This document shows, piece after piece, positions 46,549 through 59,400 of a DNA stretch of 64,000 nucleotides (position 1 is its first letter; every line of letters begins with the position of its first letter). A model generated the notes under the pieces. The model searched no databases, was not told where the DNA came from, and saw only the letters and a list, made by a program, of their open reading frames with translations. Position numbers and translations under genes: made by a program. The stretch is from contig JAHBMJ010005769.1 in assembly GCA_018398765.1 (NCBI GenBank), positions 1 through 64,000 of the forward strand. The letters are read 5' to 3'. This stretch comes from Chromera velia (lineage: Eukaryota; Sar; Chromeraceae).

Positions 46549-49500
46549 ACGGGCGAATCCAAAAGGCTCAAGCAAGCAGCCATCAACCAGACAGACAGAA
46601 ATTTGAGCGTGAGAGAAGACGAACGAAGAATGGAAAAGAATTATCATGTCAACGTGTTGTTGAGTGAGGCTGGGCTGTGCGTAAATTCGCGTACAAAAAT
46701 GCGGTCACGTGGTGACAAGACTGCCGGGATCATTGATTCATTGATTGAGGTCATGAAAAGCCTGAATGACTGGCTGATTGGTTGATCATCACTACAGACG
46801 AAGGATAGGACAGGACAAGAAACGCAGGAAGGACAGACCAAGGACCGACCGACCGACCAACAGACGCGCGCGCCACCACGCTCAGCAGACAGTGAGTCAA
46901 AGAGCGAGCAAGTAACCAGATGCCGGCGGAAATGAAAGAAAGCGTGCAAGAGACCATGCACCTTCGCAACCCCTTTAGTCCCTTCGCTTCCGGACTCTTT
47001 TGAGGCACTCTGTCCCGGAAGCCCGCTCCTGCTCCTGCTGCTGCTCCTGCGCATGCACAGGGACAGACAGATTTCATCCGCCCATCCAGCACAAACAAGC
47101 AGGCAGGCAGACCCCATGCAATCGGTCGAGTGATCCATCTACTAGGCGGCATCCCGAGTCGGCAGGCAGCCAGCGAGAGAGAGAGAGAGAGATCACTCCT
47201 TCCTTCCTTCCACGGCCACCTGCTGCCTGCCGGCCCCCTTCCTGCCCTCCCGACGCTTCTTCGTTACTTTTCGTCGTTTGCTTTCGTTTTTTAAACGGGA
47301 TAGATTCAAACAAGATGCATAAACGGTCGGTTGTTTTCCAGCCGCTCTTTTCTTTCACCCTTTCCGTCCCCCTCCAGTTTTATTCGGAAAGAATCATCAA
47401 GTTGTGATGGGACAAACAAAGAAGAAAAGGAGTAACAGAAAGAAGGAAAGAAAGAAGAAAGAGAGAGAGAGAGAGAACAGGAAGAAAGGACCGTCTTCAC
47501 CACAGTATATGCACAGGATCAACACGACACAGACAGACAAGACAGACAGAAAGAAAAAAGACAGGGACAGACAGAGTTCGAGAGGATAAATCGATACGAT
47601 AGAAACCACACACAACCAAACACCGGAGGTAGGTACATCTGTCTGTTTGTTGCAGGTCAGGCTTCACTTCAGATCATCATGACGCTGTTCAGTCAATGGT
47701 AGAGAGAGAAAGAGAGAGTGAGAGAGAGGGAGAGAGGGAGAGAGAAAGATTGGATGTGGAAAGATATCATATCAAGAGAGAGCAGAGAAAGGAAGGCAAG
47801 GCAGGAAGGGATAATCAAACGAATGCACAGTCTGCCCTCAGACGGTCCGGATACGTACGTACGGAGGAATGAGTAATCAACAAGGGGAGCGAGACGAGGC
47901 CTACTCACTAGCTAGCATGAGCTTTGTTCCTTCCTTCTTCTTCCCTTCTACTCCCGCGCTCATGCTTTCATGCATCGGCGCTCGTGGGTTTGGGTTTGCA
48001 CGATGGTGGTATTTGTGTGTGTTCTCCTTCACACGCGGCCTCTTCCTTCTCTCTTTCCAAGGCTTCACGCTCATGAAAATAAGAAAAGAGTCAAAGGCCG
48101 GATGGGATGAACGGCGGGCGGGCGTATTGCATCAGTTTTCTCTCCTTCACTTTCTTCCTTCGCATTGTCTCATTCAGATCCCATTCCTTCCTTTCTTCCC
48201 ATCCCTTTGTCTCTCTCTGTCATCCTCTGTTCTTGTCCTGTCCTACCTTCATCGGGCAAGCACGAATTCGCCAGAGAAGAAAGGGAGAAGAAGGGAAAGA
48301 GACGAAAACTGGTCAAGAAAGTCGGGTTCTGGCAGCCCGACAAGGAAAGAGAGAGAGAAGTAAAGGAAAGCAGGCCCTCAAGAAGTGAGGAAGACACCGG
48401 GTGGTTTTCCTTGTGTTAAAATGCAACAAGAAAGAAGACAAGAATGAAAGAAAGATGGTTCCTGCCACTGCCAGAGAAGATGATGGGTGGGTGTTGCGAA
48501 CCTGACAAGCGTACCAGAACCAGCCACCCAAAACAGATAGGCACGTAGACCGGGAGGGAGAGAGATTCGAAGACGTTTGATTGATGCACCAAAGGAAAGG
48601 AACGGATGAAAGGACGAAACGAGATACCTACACAGAGGACACATCGATCAAGACTCCACCATTCCTTCCTTCCACCTTCCCTGTCTGCTTTCTTCTTATG
48701 TTTCTCTTTTCACCCTCGTTTCGTTGATCTGTCTTTTTCTTCAAGTTCTTTCGCTTCTTGCTTGTGAAAACAGAAGACTCTCGGTCAGAAGGTGCACGCG
48801 ACACTTCACAGAAAAAATAAAGTCAACATTCTTTCCAGCAGTCGCTTCTGTTGGATGAAAAGGCAAAGAAAGAGTCTTTTCTTTCAGATGCGAGCAAACA
48901 GATAGACGGGGGAAGAACAGAGAACAGAAAGGAGCCCCGACGGTCAACAGTCATCGGCACTCGTGGGTCTAGGGAGGGGGGATTTCTCAGCTGTGGGTGG
49001 GAAAATAGGGTAGACTGAATAGGGCAGGGCGGCGGGCGGGATCTCTAATCCATGCATGCATCAATCAGTCTGCCTCCCATTGCTCGATGGACGATGTCAC
49101 AGGTACGCTTGCAGGAATGAAGGCAGGCAGGAAGACACAGACAGTTGCTGCCTGCATGTTGAGAGAGGGACCACAGAAGGATAGGCCCTCCCCTTTCCTT
49201 TCCTTACAAAGAAGAGCAGAAAAGAGCGAGAGTGAAGAGCAACAGAAGAAGATGAAACGAGAAGGCGTGCTGCTTGCATTGCATTGTTGCAAAGCAAAGG
49301 ACAGTTTCAAGCAGGCCGACAGACAGGCAGATGAATCCCCTCGCACCCCACCCATCTCCCGCGCCCCCCCCGGCCCGTTGAAGCCGTTCTCTCCAAAGCA
49401 CCAAAATCATTTCCGTGCAGCATGCGCGCACCAACTCTCTCGCTCGTTCATTTACGTGTATTGTATGCACATACGGACAGCCCTCATCGACTTTGTTCTT

Positions 49501-50672
49501 TCTTTGTAATCCACTCTCCCTTCCTTTCTTCAGGTGCTTCACAAACCAACCTTTCTGGTTTGTCGGTTCGCCTTTCAAAAACTGCTTGAGATCTTCCGAC
49601 GCACGCAGGCTTGCTGCATGATCAGAGAGATCGCCAAGGCACTCACCTCTCTCTTTTTTTTCCTTCACTTTTCTTGTGTTTCATTTCAATCTGCATACTT
49701 TTGGTGTTTCTGTTTGTTCTTGCATGAGCAAAGCATGCACAAGCCTGAATGAAGAGAAGACTCCAGCTCCTTGCAAGCCGCTTCTTTCTTTCTCTTCGAC
49801 GCCCTCCAACCCTCTCTTTTACACAAGAGGTCTTCAGAGGACATGCACTTGAAAAGAGAAGGAAAGAACTGGAGAAACTGTCTGACTGTCGAGAATCGTC
49901 ACCCGATACGCTTTTGAAATTTTCCTTCTGGTGTCCGCCTCTCAATATTTTTTCACCTTCCGAAGGGCTTTCCTTCGTTCCTTCCTTCCCTCGTTCGAAG
50001 ATCTTGCCAGGATCAGGACAGGTCATGTCATAGAACCATTCGGCAGGCAATTCGACGACTCAGCTGACACTCCCGCAGGCAAGCAAACATCAAGACCCCG
50101 CGCCCCCTTTCTTTTCATCCATCCATCTCCTCTTTTGATATGGCTAGGAGAAAGAAAAAAAAAAGAACGGAAGGGAGGAGGAAAGAGGACAAAAGCAAAA
50201 GCAGCAGGTCTGTCAGTCGGCCAGTCCAGCAGGATGTCTCTTTCATCCCTCTTTTTTTGCCTTTGTGCTGAAGCAACAAGGGGGGTTTCCAGGGACCTCT
50301 CCGGTTTCTTTTTTTCCATTCGCGGCTCCTTCTGTCCTTCCTTTTCTGCTTTCAGAGCCCCCCCCAAGCTCACTTGTTATCACCAAAAAACACGCCAGAA
50401 GGCGCACGAAACAATGAGAGAAGATAGAAAATGAGAGGCGGGACGGAGCGATAGAAACGGATCAGATGACGGTGTAATACGCCCAAAAGAGAGGGAGAAA
50501 AAACGATATCAGCAAAGGAAGAACGGGGGGGATGGGGGGGGCAGGGGGGCATTTCAGGGACGTCCCCCTCAATCCTCTCTCCTCCTCTCTGCTTCTCTTG
50601 ACCATCTAGCAAGCCAGCCAGGCAGCCAGCACAAACAAGAAAGCTAGAAAGAAAACAAGAAAGAAAGAGAAC

Positions 50673-50704
<32 letters not shown>

Positions 50705-51207
50705 ATCAAGTCTAAACAGTCAAATAATGCAGAGCATCTATCGGTCAGTGGATGGACCAAGTGCATTCATCCAAATGCTTGCAAGCCTCTCTTGATCATG
50801 TCCACATCATGAGTGACTCATTGACTGCCTGACTCTTGCCAACACACGACAGAACAGAACAGAACAGCACAGAACAGAATATAACAAAGAGGGCAACAAA
50901 CAAACAAATTCGGCACCTCTGCTTCGATCCTTTCTCTCCACACGGACTGTGTCTTCCCTTCCTTCCTGGTCCCTGTGGTTCACATCTACCTACCTGCATG
51001 TTGTCTTTTTTTCTTTCTCTTGCTCTCTCTGTCTCCTCCTCTCTTCCCAAGACCCTCCCCCCTTCAGGAAAGGGACCACCTCTCTGCCCATCAAAGCGCG
51101 TCTGACTCTTCTGCCCTCCCGACGCCTTCCTTCAACCCCAGCAGGCCAAGCTTGCTTCTTTCGATCAGCTCACTGTTCTTTCTCTTCTCTGCGGTCCACA
51201 CCCGCAG
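45170..51207. other. Long GA/CT-rich low-complexity region
   Basis: Alternating purine and pyrimidine tracts with short simple repeats (GA at 46517-46543 and 47176-47192, GAAA at 50640-50705, ACAGA near 50850). Many ORFs of 60-170 codons overlap on both strands, but they are Ser/Leu or Lys/Arg-rich and conflict with one another. Weak exon-like patches exist on minus near 49560-49650 (ASEDLKQFLKGEPTNQKGW) and 50370-50612, and on plus near 49990-50085. I cannot decide among them. Confidence 0.5.
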
Positions 51208-51432
51208 GCGAGAGGGACACAGAAGAGGAAGGAAGACAACAGAGAGAGACGAGGGACCGAGTCGGAAGAAAGGAAATTCACCAGCACGTGGACCGAAGCC
51301 TGCCAGCCAGACGCAAAGCTTGCGGCGGTAGAGGCGCGACGTAACGTGCACCAAGCAGCACAACTGCATTGCCTCCACTCCGCGCTGGCAGAACTCACCT
51401 TATCGGATACACTCACACACGCTTTGTACTGA
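51208..51432 (+). CDS. Possible terminal exon of a host gene, unknown
   Basis: An acceptor (CACCCGCAG, ending 51207) opens a 74-residue frame that ends in TGA at 51430-51432. It reads as a charged stretch, then a helical-looking segment: TSTWTEACQPDAKLAAVEAR, HQAAQLHCLHSALAEL, SDTLTHALY. The Ala/Leu/His pattern looks more protein-like than the neighbouring low-complexity DNA. No ATG is needed for a terminal exon, and none is in frame. Function unknown; upstream exons not found. Confidence 0.3.
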   Translation, partial: ARGTQKRKEDNRERRGTESEERKFTSTWTEACQPDAKLAAVEARRNVHQAAQLHCLHSALAELTLSDTLTHALY

Positions 51433-53325
51433 TTGACGTTATGACACACAAACAAACAGATAAACAAAGGAAACGGGCCAATTGACCGAAGGATGAGGAC
51501 AAATCAGCTTGCAGATCTTTTACTGTTCAAGCATGCTTCCTTCCTTCCTTCTGTCTCTCTAAAAGAACCAAGCCCTCATCTTCTGAAATAAAAAAGAAAA
51601 TCAGTCCATCAACCTTCTTCTTTGTCGGTTGTTCCTCTCTCAGACGGAAGGAGCAGCAGCAGAAAGTGGGGGAGAGAAAGTGAGCGCAGTGATCGGAATC
51701 AGAAACGCCCATAGAGGAGGGGAGGTGGCGAGAGAGAAAGAGAGAGACGAGAGGGAACATTCCGACTGACTCTTGCAGGCATCTGACGCTGGGTGAGAGA
51801 AAACGAAAACAAAAGGGAACGGACACACGGACACACGGAAAACCGGCACCAGGGAGCCTTCTTCCGTTTAGCAACCCCCCGCTTGCTTTGATTTTTCTGC
51901 ACCACCTCGAGTTCTTTCTTTACAGTTTGTCCAGGCTCTTCTCCACTTCTCAAATGCCGACCTCGTAAACGTTTTCATTCTCTTTTTGCGAATGGGAGAG
52001 GCCCTTTGTTTTCCTTCTCTTCTGTCACAAAGAAAAACGGCGAGAATGTAAAAGAAAAAAAGGGGGGGGGGAAGGCAACAACCAGGTATCTGAGCGGAGA
52101 CCAGGCGAGCCGACCTGCCTCGCTCTTTGACTTCCCTTCTCTCCGCCTCTCTCCTTTCTCCCTCCTTCCGATCTAACATAGATAGTCTGTTTGTGCGTTT
52201 ATGTGTATCAATCGCCAGTCAACAAAAGACTCAATCACTCACAGAGTTACTTCCCAGAGAAGCAGGAAGGAAGGAAGGACACGCTACTTGAAAGAGGGAG
52301 GGACGATGGAACTTCTTTCAACCAAGGGAGCCATGCAGGAAAGAAGGGAGAGAAAAGAGACGGGCAGGGGGGGCAGTCAGGGTAAGAATCGGAGGTTGAC
52401 AGAGGAGACGAGGGGGGCACAGAAAGGGAGTCAATGGTGGTGGGTTGCAAGGAACGGAACCGGATGGATGAACGAAGAGAAGAGAGGAAATGAGAGAGAG
52501 AGAGAGTGAGAGAGAGCGGACACACTTCGTGAGAGAAGAATCCCAGGAGATGGTCGAGTGAGTAAATTGAGATCGAGACTCTCCAACAGATACTCTCCTT
52601 CCTTCTGTCTGTCTTTTTTTACACGAGCAAGCCAAAGCCAGCCGGCAAGAACGATGCGACTAAAGTGAAAAGAAAAGAAAAGAAAAGAAAAAAAGGCCTC
52701 CCCTCCCTCGCACAGCTGGAGGCACACGATCGCTTCACCCATCTCTTCGTTCAACGGTCAGATCAGTCAGTCAGCAAGACAGAAAGATAGACGACAGACA
52801 GCTGAACAGAAAGAGAGAATGCTTCTACTCGTGTGCCAGACAGCCTTCTACTGCATGCCTTTTTTTGCTTTTAGCTCGTCAGTCGCCTTTCCACCTGTCG
52901 CATTCCTCCCGTGACTGCATTGAAAGCCCCCCCCGCCTCATGCGAGGCGAAGCAGAAAAAGAAAACAGAAAACAAAAAAAAAACGGCATCCCGTCAACAA
53001 GCTGGCATGCATAGCTTCAAAAAGTCGAGGGCACAGAAGTGCAGCGATGAAGAGAGGGAGGATGGGACAGTCGGGTTCACATACGGGAGGGAGGAGACAG
53101 GGTGAACTTCCTTACCTTACCTTCTCTGACCCCCACTCTCTCACAGAACACGCTAAGCTGTCACGCACACTCAAAGAAGGGACGATCAAGGAGAAGCTGC
53201 TGAACGCCTTCCTTGCCCCCCTCCTTGTGGTTGCTGTGTTTTTGTTCGTATGCTCATTGCCTGCCACCGAACCTGCTTCCGACAAAACTCCGTCTCCATC
53301 CATCTCCCCCCCCCTCTCTCTCTGT
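51433..53325. other. Low-complexity stretch between candidate exon and host gene block
   Basis: GA/CT-rich DNA, with (GA)n at 52493-52516 and AAAAG repeats at 52665-52690. A weak minus-strand exon-like patch lies at 51900-52030 (RKKRMKTFTRSAFEKWRRAW). The right end is the 3' flank of the minus-strand gene that stops at 53326. Confidence 0.4.
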
Positions 53326-53487
53326 CTACCTGATTCGCGGCTGCACCTTAAACCTTGTGGGTTTGTCGGGGAACATCACGTTCAAAGCCATAAACTCCTG
53401 CATCACCCCAATCACACGCACACGGAGGTCCCCGTTGAAGTACCCGTGCTCTGCCCAGTTGGCCATCTGAGCAGCCACAAAAGGACC
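53326..53487 (-). other. Last exon: second half of the GYF domain and C terminus
   Basis: Follows acceptor ATGCAG and reads GPFVAAQMANWAEHGYFNGD, then LRVRVIGVMQEFMALNVMF, ending in TAG at 53326. The GPF-x4-M-x2-W-x3-GYF signature is complete. The preceding exon supplies the conserved W-x-Y-x-D-x-x-G before it. Confidence 0.85.
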
Positions 53488-56400
53488 CTGCATGCAAATC
53501 AAGGAAAGATGGGGGGGGAAACAAAAGAAAAGACAAGTGGGACAGGTACATGCGAGCAATGCTTCGTGGATGCAAGTACATCCGTTGCCAAGGAGAGGCA
53601 GCGACAAGCGCAGTTCGAAGGAAATCTGAAAACAAACTATACCGAGGGACGAGGAAAGGATTCGATCTAGTTAATCCCACAAGGCAACGTGTATGTCTAC
53701 ATTTTGACCCGATCCCCCCCCCCTCCCATCCAGCCACAAACCTACAGACCGACCTGTCTCTGTCCCTTAGGGTCCAGGTACTCCCAGCACTTGTCGGCCA
53801 TGGGGTCCACTCGGGAGGAGGCGGCCTGGGGGGGGGGGGCCTTCTCGGCTGCACGCGGGGCAGTCTGCTGGGCGTAGTCAGGTGCCTGGTGGTGGTGCTG
53901 CTGTTGTGCCCCTCCAGAGTAGCTTCCATAGTACTGCTGTGCCTGCTGCTGCTGCTGTTGTTGCTGCTGCTGCTGAGGCGTGTAGTACCCCTGTGGGTAG
54001 GCTGGGGTCTGCCCGCTTTGCCCTGCAGCTGTCCGGTGGGCCTGCGCAGTCGCTGCGGCCTGCTGACGCTGCATTTGCTGCTGCTGCTGTTGCTGGCCTA
54101 AAAGAGGCTGCTGTTGCATGTGTGTTGCGGGCTGCTGCTGCTGCCTGTGCTGGGCAACAGGATGCTGACCCTGGTGCTGAGTCTGCATGGGCGCAGGTGT
54201 GCGTGCTCCTGCCTGCACCGCCTGTCCGTGAAGGGCGTGGTGGTGCGAGTGCGAGGAGTGGAGCGAGTCTGCAGAAGGACGAGACTGCAGGGGCTGGGCA
54301 GTCTGCTGAGGCTGCCCCGGCATGCCACCATATTGCTGCAGTTGGGGCCGTGCCTGGGAGTTCTGGCCCCCCCCCCAGTGGTCGAATGGGTCCCTTGTGG
54401 TGGGCGACGCCTGGTGCCCCTGCTGAGAGTTCTCCCTCTCCATGGGCGACGCCATCCGGGCCTTTGCCTGCGCCTGCTGGGCCTGCACCATCCCTCCGAT
54501 GCCCAGGAGCTGCTTCAAATCGTTGGATGCTTGCTGCGCCTGGTCGCTCTGAGGGGCCGGCCGTCCTCCCGCAGAGTAGGGAGGAGGCTGGGCGCTTGCA
54601 GGTTGGCGTGTGGGCTGCTGGGGCTGTTGCGGCGTCGGGGCCCCCGGAGCTGCCCCCGGGGTACCGGTGTAGGGCGACGCCTGTGTCTGGGGCACAGGGC
54701 GGGCCCAGATGGCCTGAAGGTGCGAAGGGGCTCCCGATCCAGCCTGTTGCTGCTGCTGCTGCTGGGCGTGCTGTTGGTGAGCAGAGGGGAGACCGGACTG
54801 CGAGGGCTGCGTGTACAAGCCCTGCTGTGCTTGTGCTTGGTGGGCCTGGGGGCGCACGGCAGCCCCAGGAGCGGCCTGCGCTGCTGCCCGCTGTGCGTGC
54901 TGCTGCATTTGCATTTGAGGGGCTCCTGTGGGGGTGGCAGCGGCGGTGGGCGCAGCTGCCGAGGGGTGGACTCTCTGCACTGTCTGGACGGTGGAAGTTG
55001 TCGAACCTGTAGGAGACGGTGCAACGACAGGCATGCCTGGTTTGGGGGTTGCGGAGGGAAGGGGGGTCTGTTGAGGTCTGAGAGGTTGCTGGGTAGTCTG
55101 GGGAGGCATCTGCTGGGGTTGCGGTTGCATGGGCTGCTTGGAAGGGATGGGGGCACCAGGCGCCATGTGAGCGACGGGTTGCTGCTGTTGCTGAGCTTGT
55201 ACCTTCTCTCTGCCTGCAGGCACATAGGCAGGCGTGCGTTCTTTTTTCTGCTCAGCGAGATCTGCGGCGGTGGGGATTGCGGCGGCGGGTCGAGGACGGA
55301 CTGGCGCACCCACAGATCCGGGGGCGAGGCTCGAGAGGGCATTGGAGGAAGCGTTCCTGCTGCCCGTCTGGGAAGCGGTACCGAAAGAGCCCGGGCCTCC
55401 AGACAGGGCCCCTGCCAGAAGGCTCTGGGCCGTCAGAGGAGGTTTGATGTTCTGAGGGGCCTCCAGCAGAGGGGGCTGCTGAGAGTTGATCGGGGGCTGT
55501 TGCTGAAGGGTGGCGGGCTGAATCGGAGGCTGCACAGACAGACAGACAGAGAGCGAGAGAGAACAGCAAGGTGAGCGGGGGAAAGAGATCTGACGTCAGT
55601 AATTGGCCCCCTCAAGTACATCCATCGTCTTTTCTACATTTCGAATCTGAATGGAGAACTTTAGGTTGGCTTTGCCCATGCGGTCAGATGAGAAGCTTAA
55701 ATCTGACTGCGAGCATTGCCATGCAGACGCGATCAATCGATTTCATCGTTGAGGGGAAAATGGGGGGGGGNNNNNNNNNNNNNNNNNNNNNNNNNNNNNN
55801 GGGGGGGGGGGGGGCAAGAATCATGCAAGGCGATCGTGAGACTTGTCCTGATCCTTTCTAACAAAGCATCACGCGACCAACTGACTCTGCTCCATTTCAC
55901 TCCCTGCCTCCCCCCTCTGATAAAGTCTTCTGACAAAAGAAAAAAAAATGTTCAGTTCCCAAGACTCCTCTTTAGGAGATTCTGTAACGGTCACGTCCTG
56001 CACCCTTCCATCCACACAATGACTGACTGATTGACTGACTGACTGACCGTCTCCTTCAGAGGGGGGCTGCCGATCGCGTTGTTCTTCACTGCGGGGGCGC
56101 CTCCAGCAGAGGTAGATGCGACGAGTGCGGGCTCCCGAAGAGGCCCCAGCGGCACGCCTGCGGAAGTGGGGGTTGCAGTGGTAGCCTTCTCCTTTTCGGC
56201 CCTTTCCTTCTCCTTCTTCGCCGCTGCGGCGGGTGCAACGCCCTTTCCAGCAGCCGCCTTGGCCTCGTCTGCAGAGGAACGACCGAAACACCACAGAGAC
56301 TTATATTTAAATGTGTATGCAGATGGGACGTGGGTCGATGGAAACAATCGTAGCCACAAATTAGGAGAATGTAATGGATGGAAGGACAGGACAAGTCGGA

Positions 56401-59400
56401 AGGATGCGCGAACGGAGTTTCGATGAACCGACACACATGAATAAGAGCGACTGCTTCGCCTTGTTGCCATTTCTTCGGCGTAAATCATCACGGGGCAGAC
56501 ACGAAAAGATGGGTATGAACATAAAGCCATGCGACAGGCAAATCCGACCAGATGCATGCAGTACGAAGGAGGAGGTAGGCGGGACACGAAGGGAGAGAGG
56601 GCAGGGTAAAATGGGATTATTAGAAATATATTAGAACCAGGGTATCACATACACATATTTTTCTGTTAACTGCCGCGCATTGACTGACTGACTGACCTTT
56701 TTTGTCGTCTCCATGTTCGTCCTTTTCCTTCTGCTGCTGAGCAGCTTCCTTTGATTTGTCTTTGGGAAGAGAACCGGGAGGGGTGACTGACCCCTTCTCT
56801 TTCTCCTGTCCTGCAACAGGAGGGGGGGCAATCTTCTCCCGTCTCGGCATCTCTTTCTCCTTCCTTTCCTGCTCCTGCATCGCCTGGCCCTTCTTCTTGG
56901 CAGATGCCTCCTTCGCCTCCTTCTTCTTCTCCACCTCCGCGGCGTCTGCCTTCTCTTTCTCCCCCTCCTCTCTCTCTCGAGACGGGGGAAGAGGCACTGG
57001 CACGGCTCCTCCCTTCTCCTTGTCGGCTCCTCCAGTGGAGGGGGACATGGAGGGGATCATCGGAGAGGGACCGCTGCTTCCGTTCGACACCCCTCTCTCC
57101 CTTTCCTCCTGCTTCTCGAGCTCTTTCTTCTTATGCGGAGGGATGTACTTGTTCGCCGCCTTTTCCTGAGACGGGTGCGGGGCGTCCCCCTCTGTGTCCA
57201 GGAGAGTGGGGCGGCCGGGGTCCCTGAACACCCCCCGGGGCACAGGCTTCCACCCGACTTCGTAGAGCTCCTCGAAGGGTCTTTGGGCCACAAGAGCGCC
57301 TGGAGGGAGGGAAGGAAGGATCATTCATTCATTAACACATCATGCATGTGGTACATTTCGAGTATTCATCGGTGATGATCTTTACCTTATGCGGAGGCTA
57401 CTCGTCAATACACTCTGACAGAAGGAGAGAGGGAGATTGGGATGGATGGATGGAGAGAAGCGCATACAATGCCGCGCAGAAAGGATAACGAGGCCAGAGA
57501 GAGGCATAAAAACAGGAACGACCCAAGAGGCCGAAAACCCAATGACGAAATAGTACACACCACCATGACATTTCCAGAGGAGATGGCATAATATACGCAA
57601 ACACGAGAGAAGAGAACCGGGGTGTAAAAATGCGAAGCAATAGACACAGCGAAAAGAAAGGGGCGAATTCAAACAAGCAAGCGAAGCCCCGCCTTTTCTC
57701 GGAGGGTCTCGTTGCCTCCTCTCCCTCACCGACCGTTAAAATCGAAGATCTTGTAGCCGTTGTCCACCCTTCTACGGGGAGCAAGCACCGCCAAGGAGAC
57801 ATGCTTCCCGTCAGGTGCCCACAAGCACGAGACGGTCTGGTGGGCGTTCATGTGCTTCACCCTTCTCATGTCTTTCTTCTCGGAGTCTCGAAAGAAAAAG
57901 TCCAGGTCACCTTTCAGATTCCCGAAACCCCCCACGACCACCATGGTGCCCATCGGACTCCATGCGATCGTGTTTCTGTAGTCGACCACCAGCTGCTTCT
58001 TCTCTGTGACGTTTTTGCCATCGAACAAGACGGCTCTCGCTGCGTTGGTGTGGCCGTCAATGATGATGAATTCTTCTCTCTTCGGATCGGGATTCCACTG
58101 AACGTCTGCCACAGGCTCCCCCTTCCGGTTGATGTACTTCTCTGTCAGCCTGGGACTGCCCTCAACGCTCTGTCCCATCTTCTCCTCCTTGTACAGCCAG
58201 TCGATGCGGAGACACGCAACGCTCGTCTGACCGTAGTAGCTTTGGTCTGCACACACACGCACACACCCACACGCACACACTCTCACACACAAATATATTT
58301 GTACGGACTTAACACACAACCTCTTGTACCAGCGCAGAAAAAGCAGCACAAGCGGAACACGTGGAGAGAAGTTCTCATTCACTTTTCCTTTCTGCGTGGA
58401 TTTGTTAACATCGACACACACGACCGGAATACCGTCAGATGTTGCCACTCACATACTTCCCTTTACTTCTTTCTTTTCTTCAGCAGAAGTCACCGAAACC
58501 ATGCCGCATAGCGACCAGTCACACGACCAGCGTCTCATCTCTCTCGGTGCCTCTGCATGTCTCCAGCGCTTTACGAACAAGAACAGAAGAGACCCTCCGA
58601 CTTCCTTGCTGAAGAGAGGACCGAAAAACAGACGGAAAGAAGCAGTAACGACAGTTTTTTCTTTTTTCTCCTACTTTTCAGAAACGGCCAGGCAAACAGA
58701 CAAAACGACTGACTCACTTCCTGCATCGTCTTCCGTGTGTGTAAATGCAATCAGCGCCCTCCCCTGAGGGGACCAACACAGTCTGCACTCAGAGACGTTG
58801 GAGCCGGGGGGGAAGACTCGCTCAAACAGGGCCTTCACCTGCTTCCCCCTCTCCTCAGCACCCAGCCAGGCAGCACCCCCCTCACCCTCGGAGAGTACAG
58901 CCCCACTGTGCTCACTCAGGTTGTCTACGTCCTTCTCACCAGCACCCCCGGGGGGAACGAGCAACCCATTCAACAGAGGTGCCCCCCCCTCACTGGTACC
59001 GTTCTTCTCAACCTTTTCCTTCTTCCCCCCCACCTCCCCGTTGGCACCTGCACCAACGTCTGTACCGTCGGTGCCCCCAACTCCGTTCATCTCTCCTCCT
59101 GCTTTGTCCTTTTCCTTCTTGTCTTTCTTCTTCTTTGTGGAGATCTCAGACACTGACGCACCCCCTGGCAGTGCAACGGCGGCAGTCAGATCGATCAACT
59201 CCCCCTTCCGCCCTCCTCTGAGAATGGACTGCGCCGTCTGAGCCTCCTCATCGACTCGGAGGTCAAAAATGCGAACAACAGCGGGGGGGCGATTCTTCAA
59301 CGAGGTACCCTTCACAGGCTGAAAAGCCGCAAAGAGCACCTTCTTCCCCTTCTCCTTCTCGAACGAGTCGTGGTGCCCCCCCCTCTGGCTGCTGCTCCCG

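Noticed and set aside
44663-53325. Dozens of 60-170-codon ORFs on both strands
   Set aside because: Mutually overlapping, dominated by GA/CT composition (Ser/Leu or Lys/Arg/Glu strings) and without recognisable domains; only two exon candidates were kept.
53882-55574. Plus-strand ORFs of 376 and 486 codons
   Set aside because: They lie antisense to the Gln/Pro-rich exon of the eIF2A-GYF gene and are Gly/Arg/Cys/Leu-rich mirror frames of CAG/CTG repeats.
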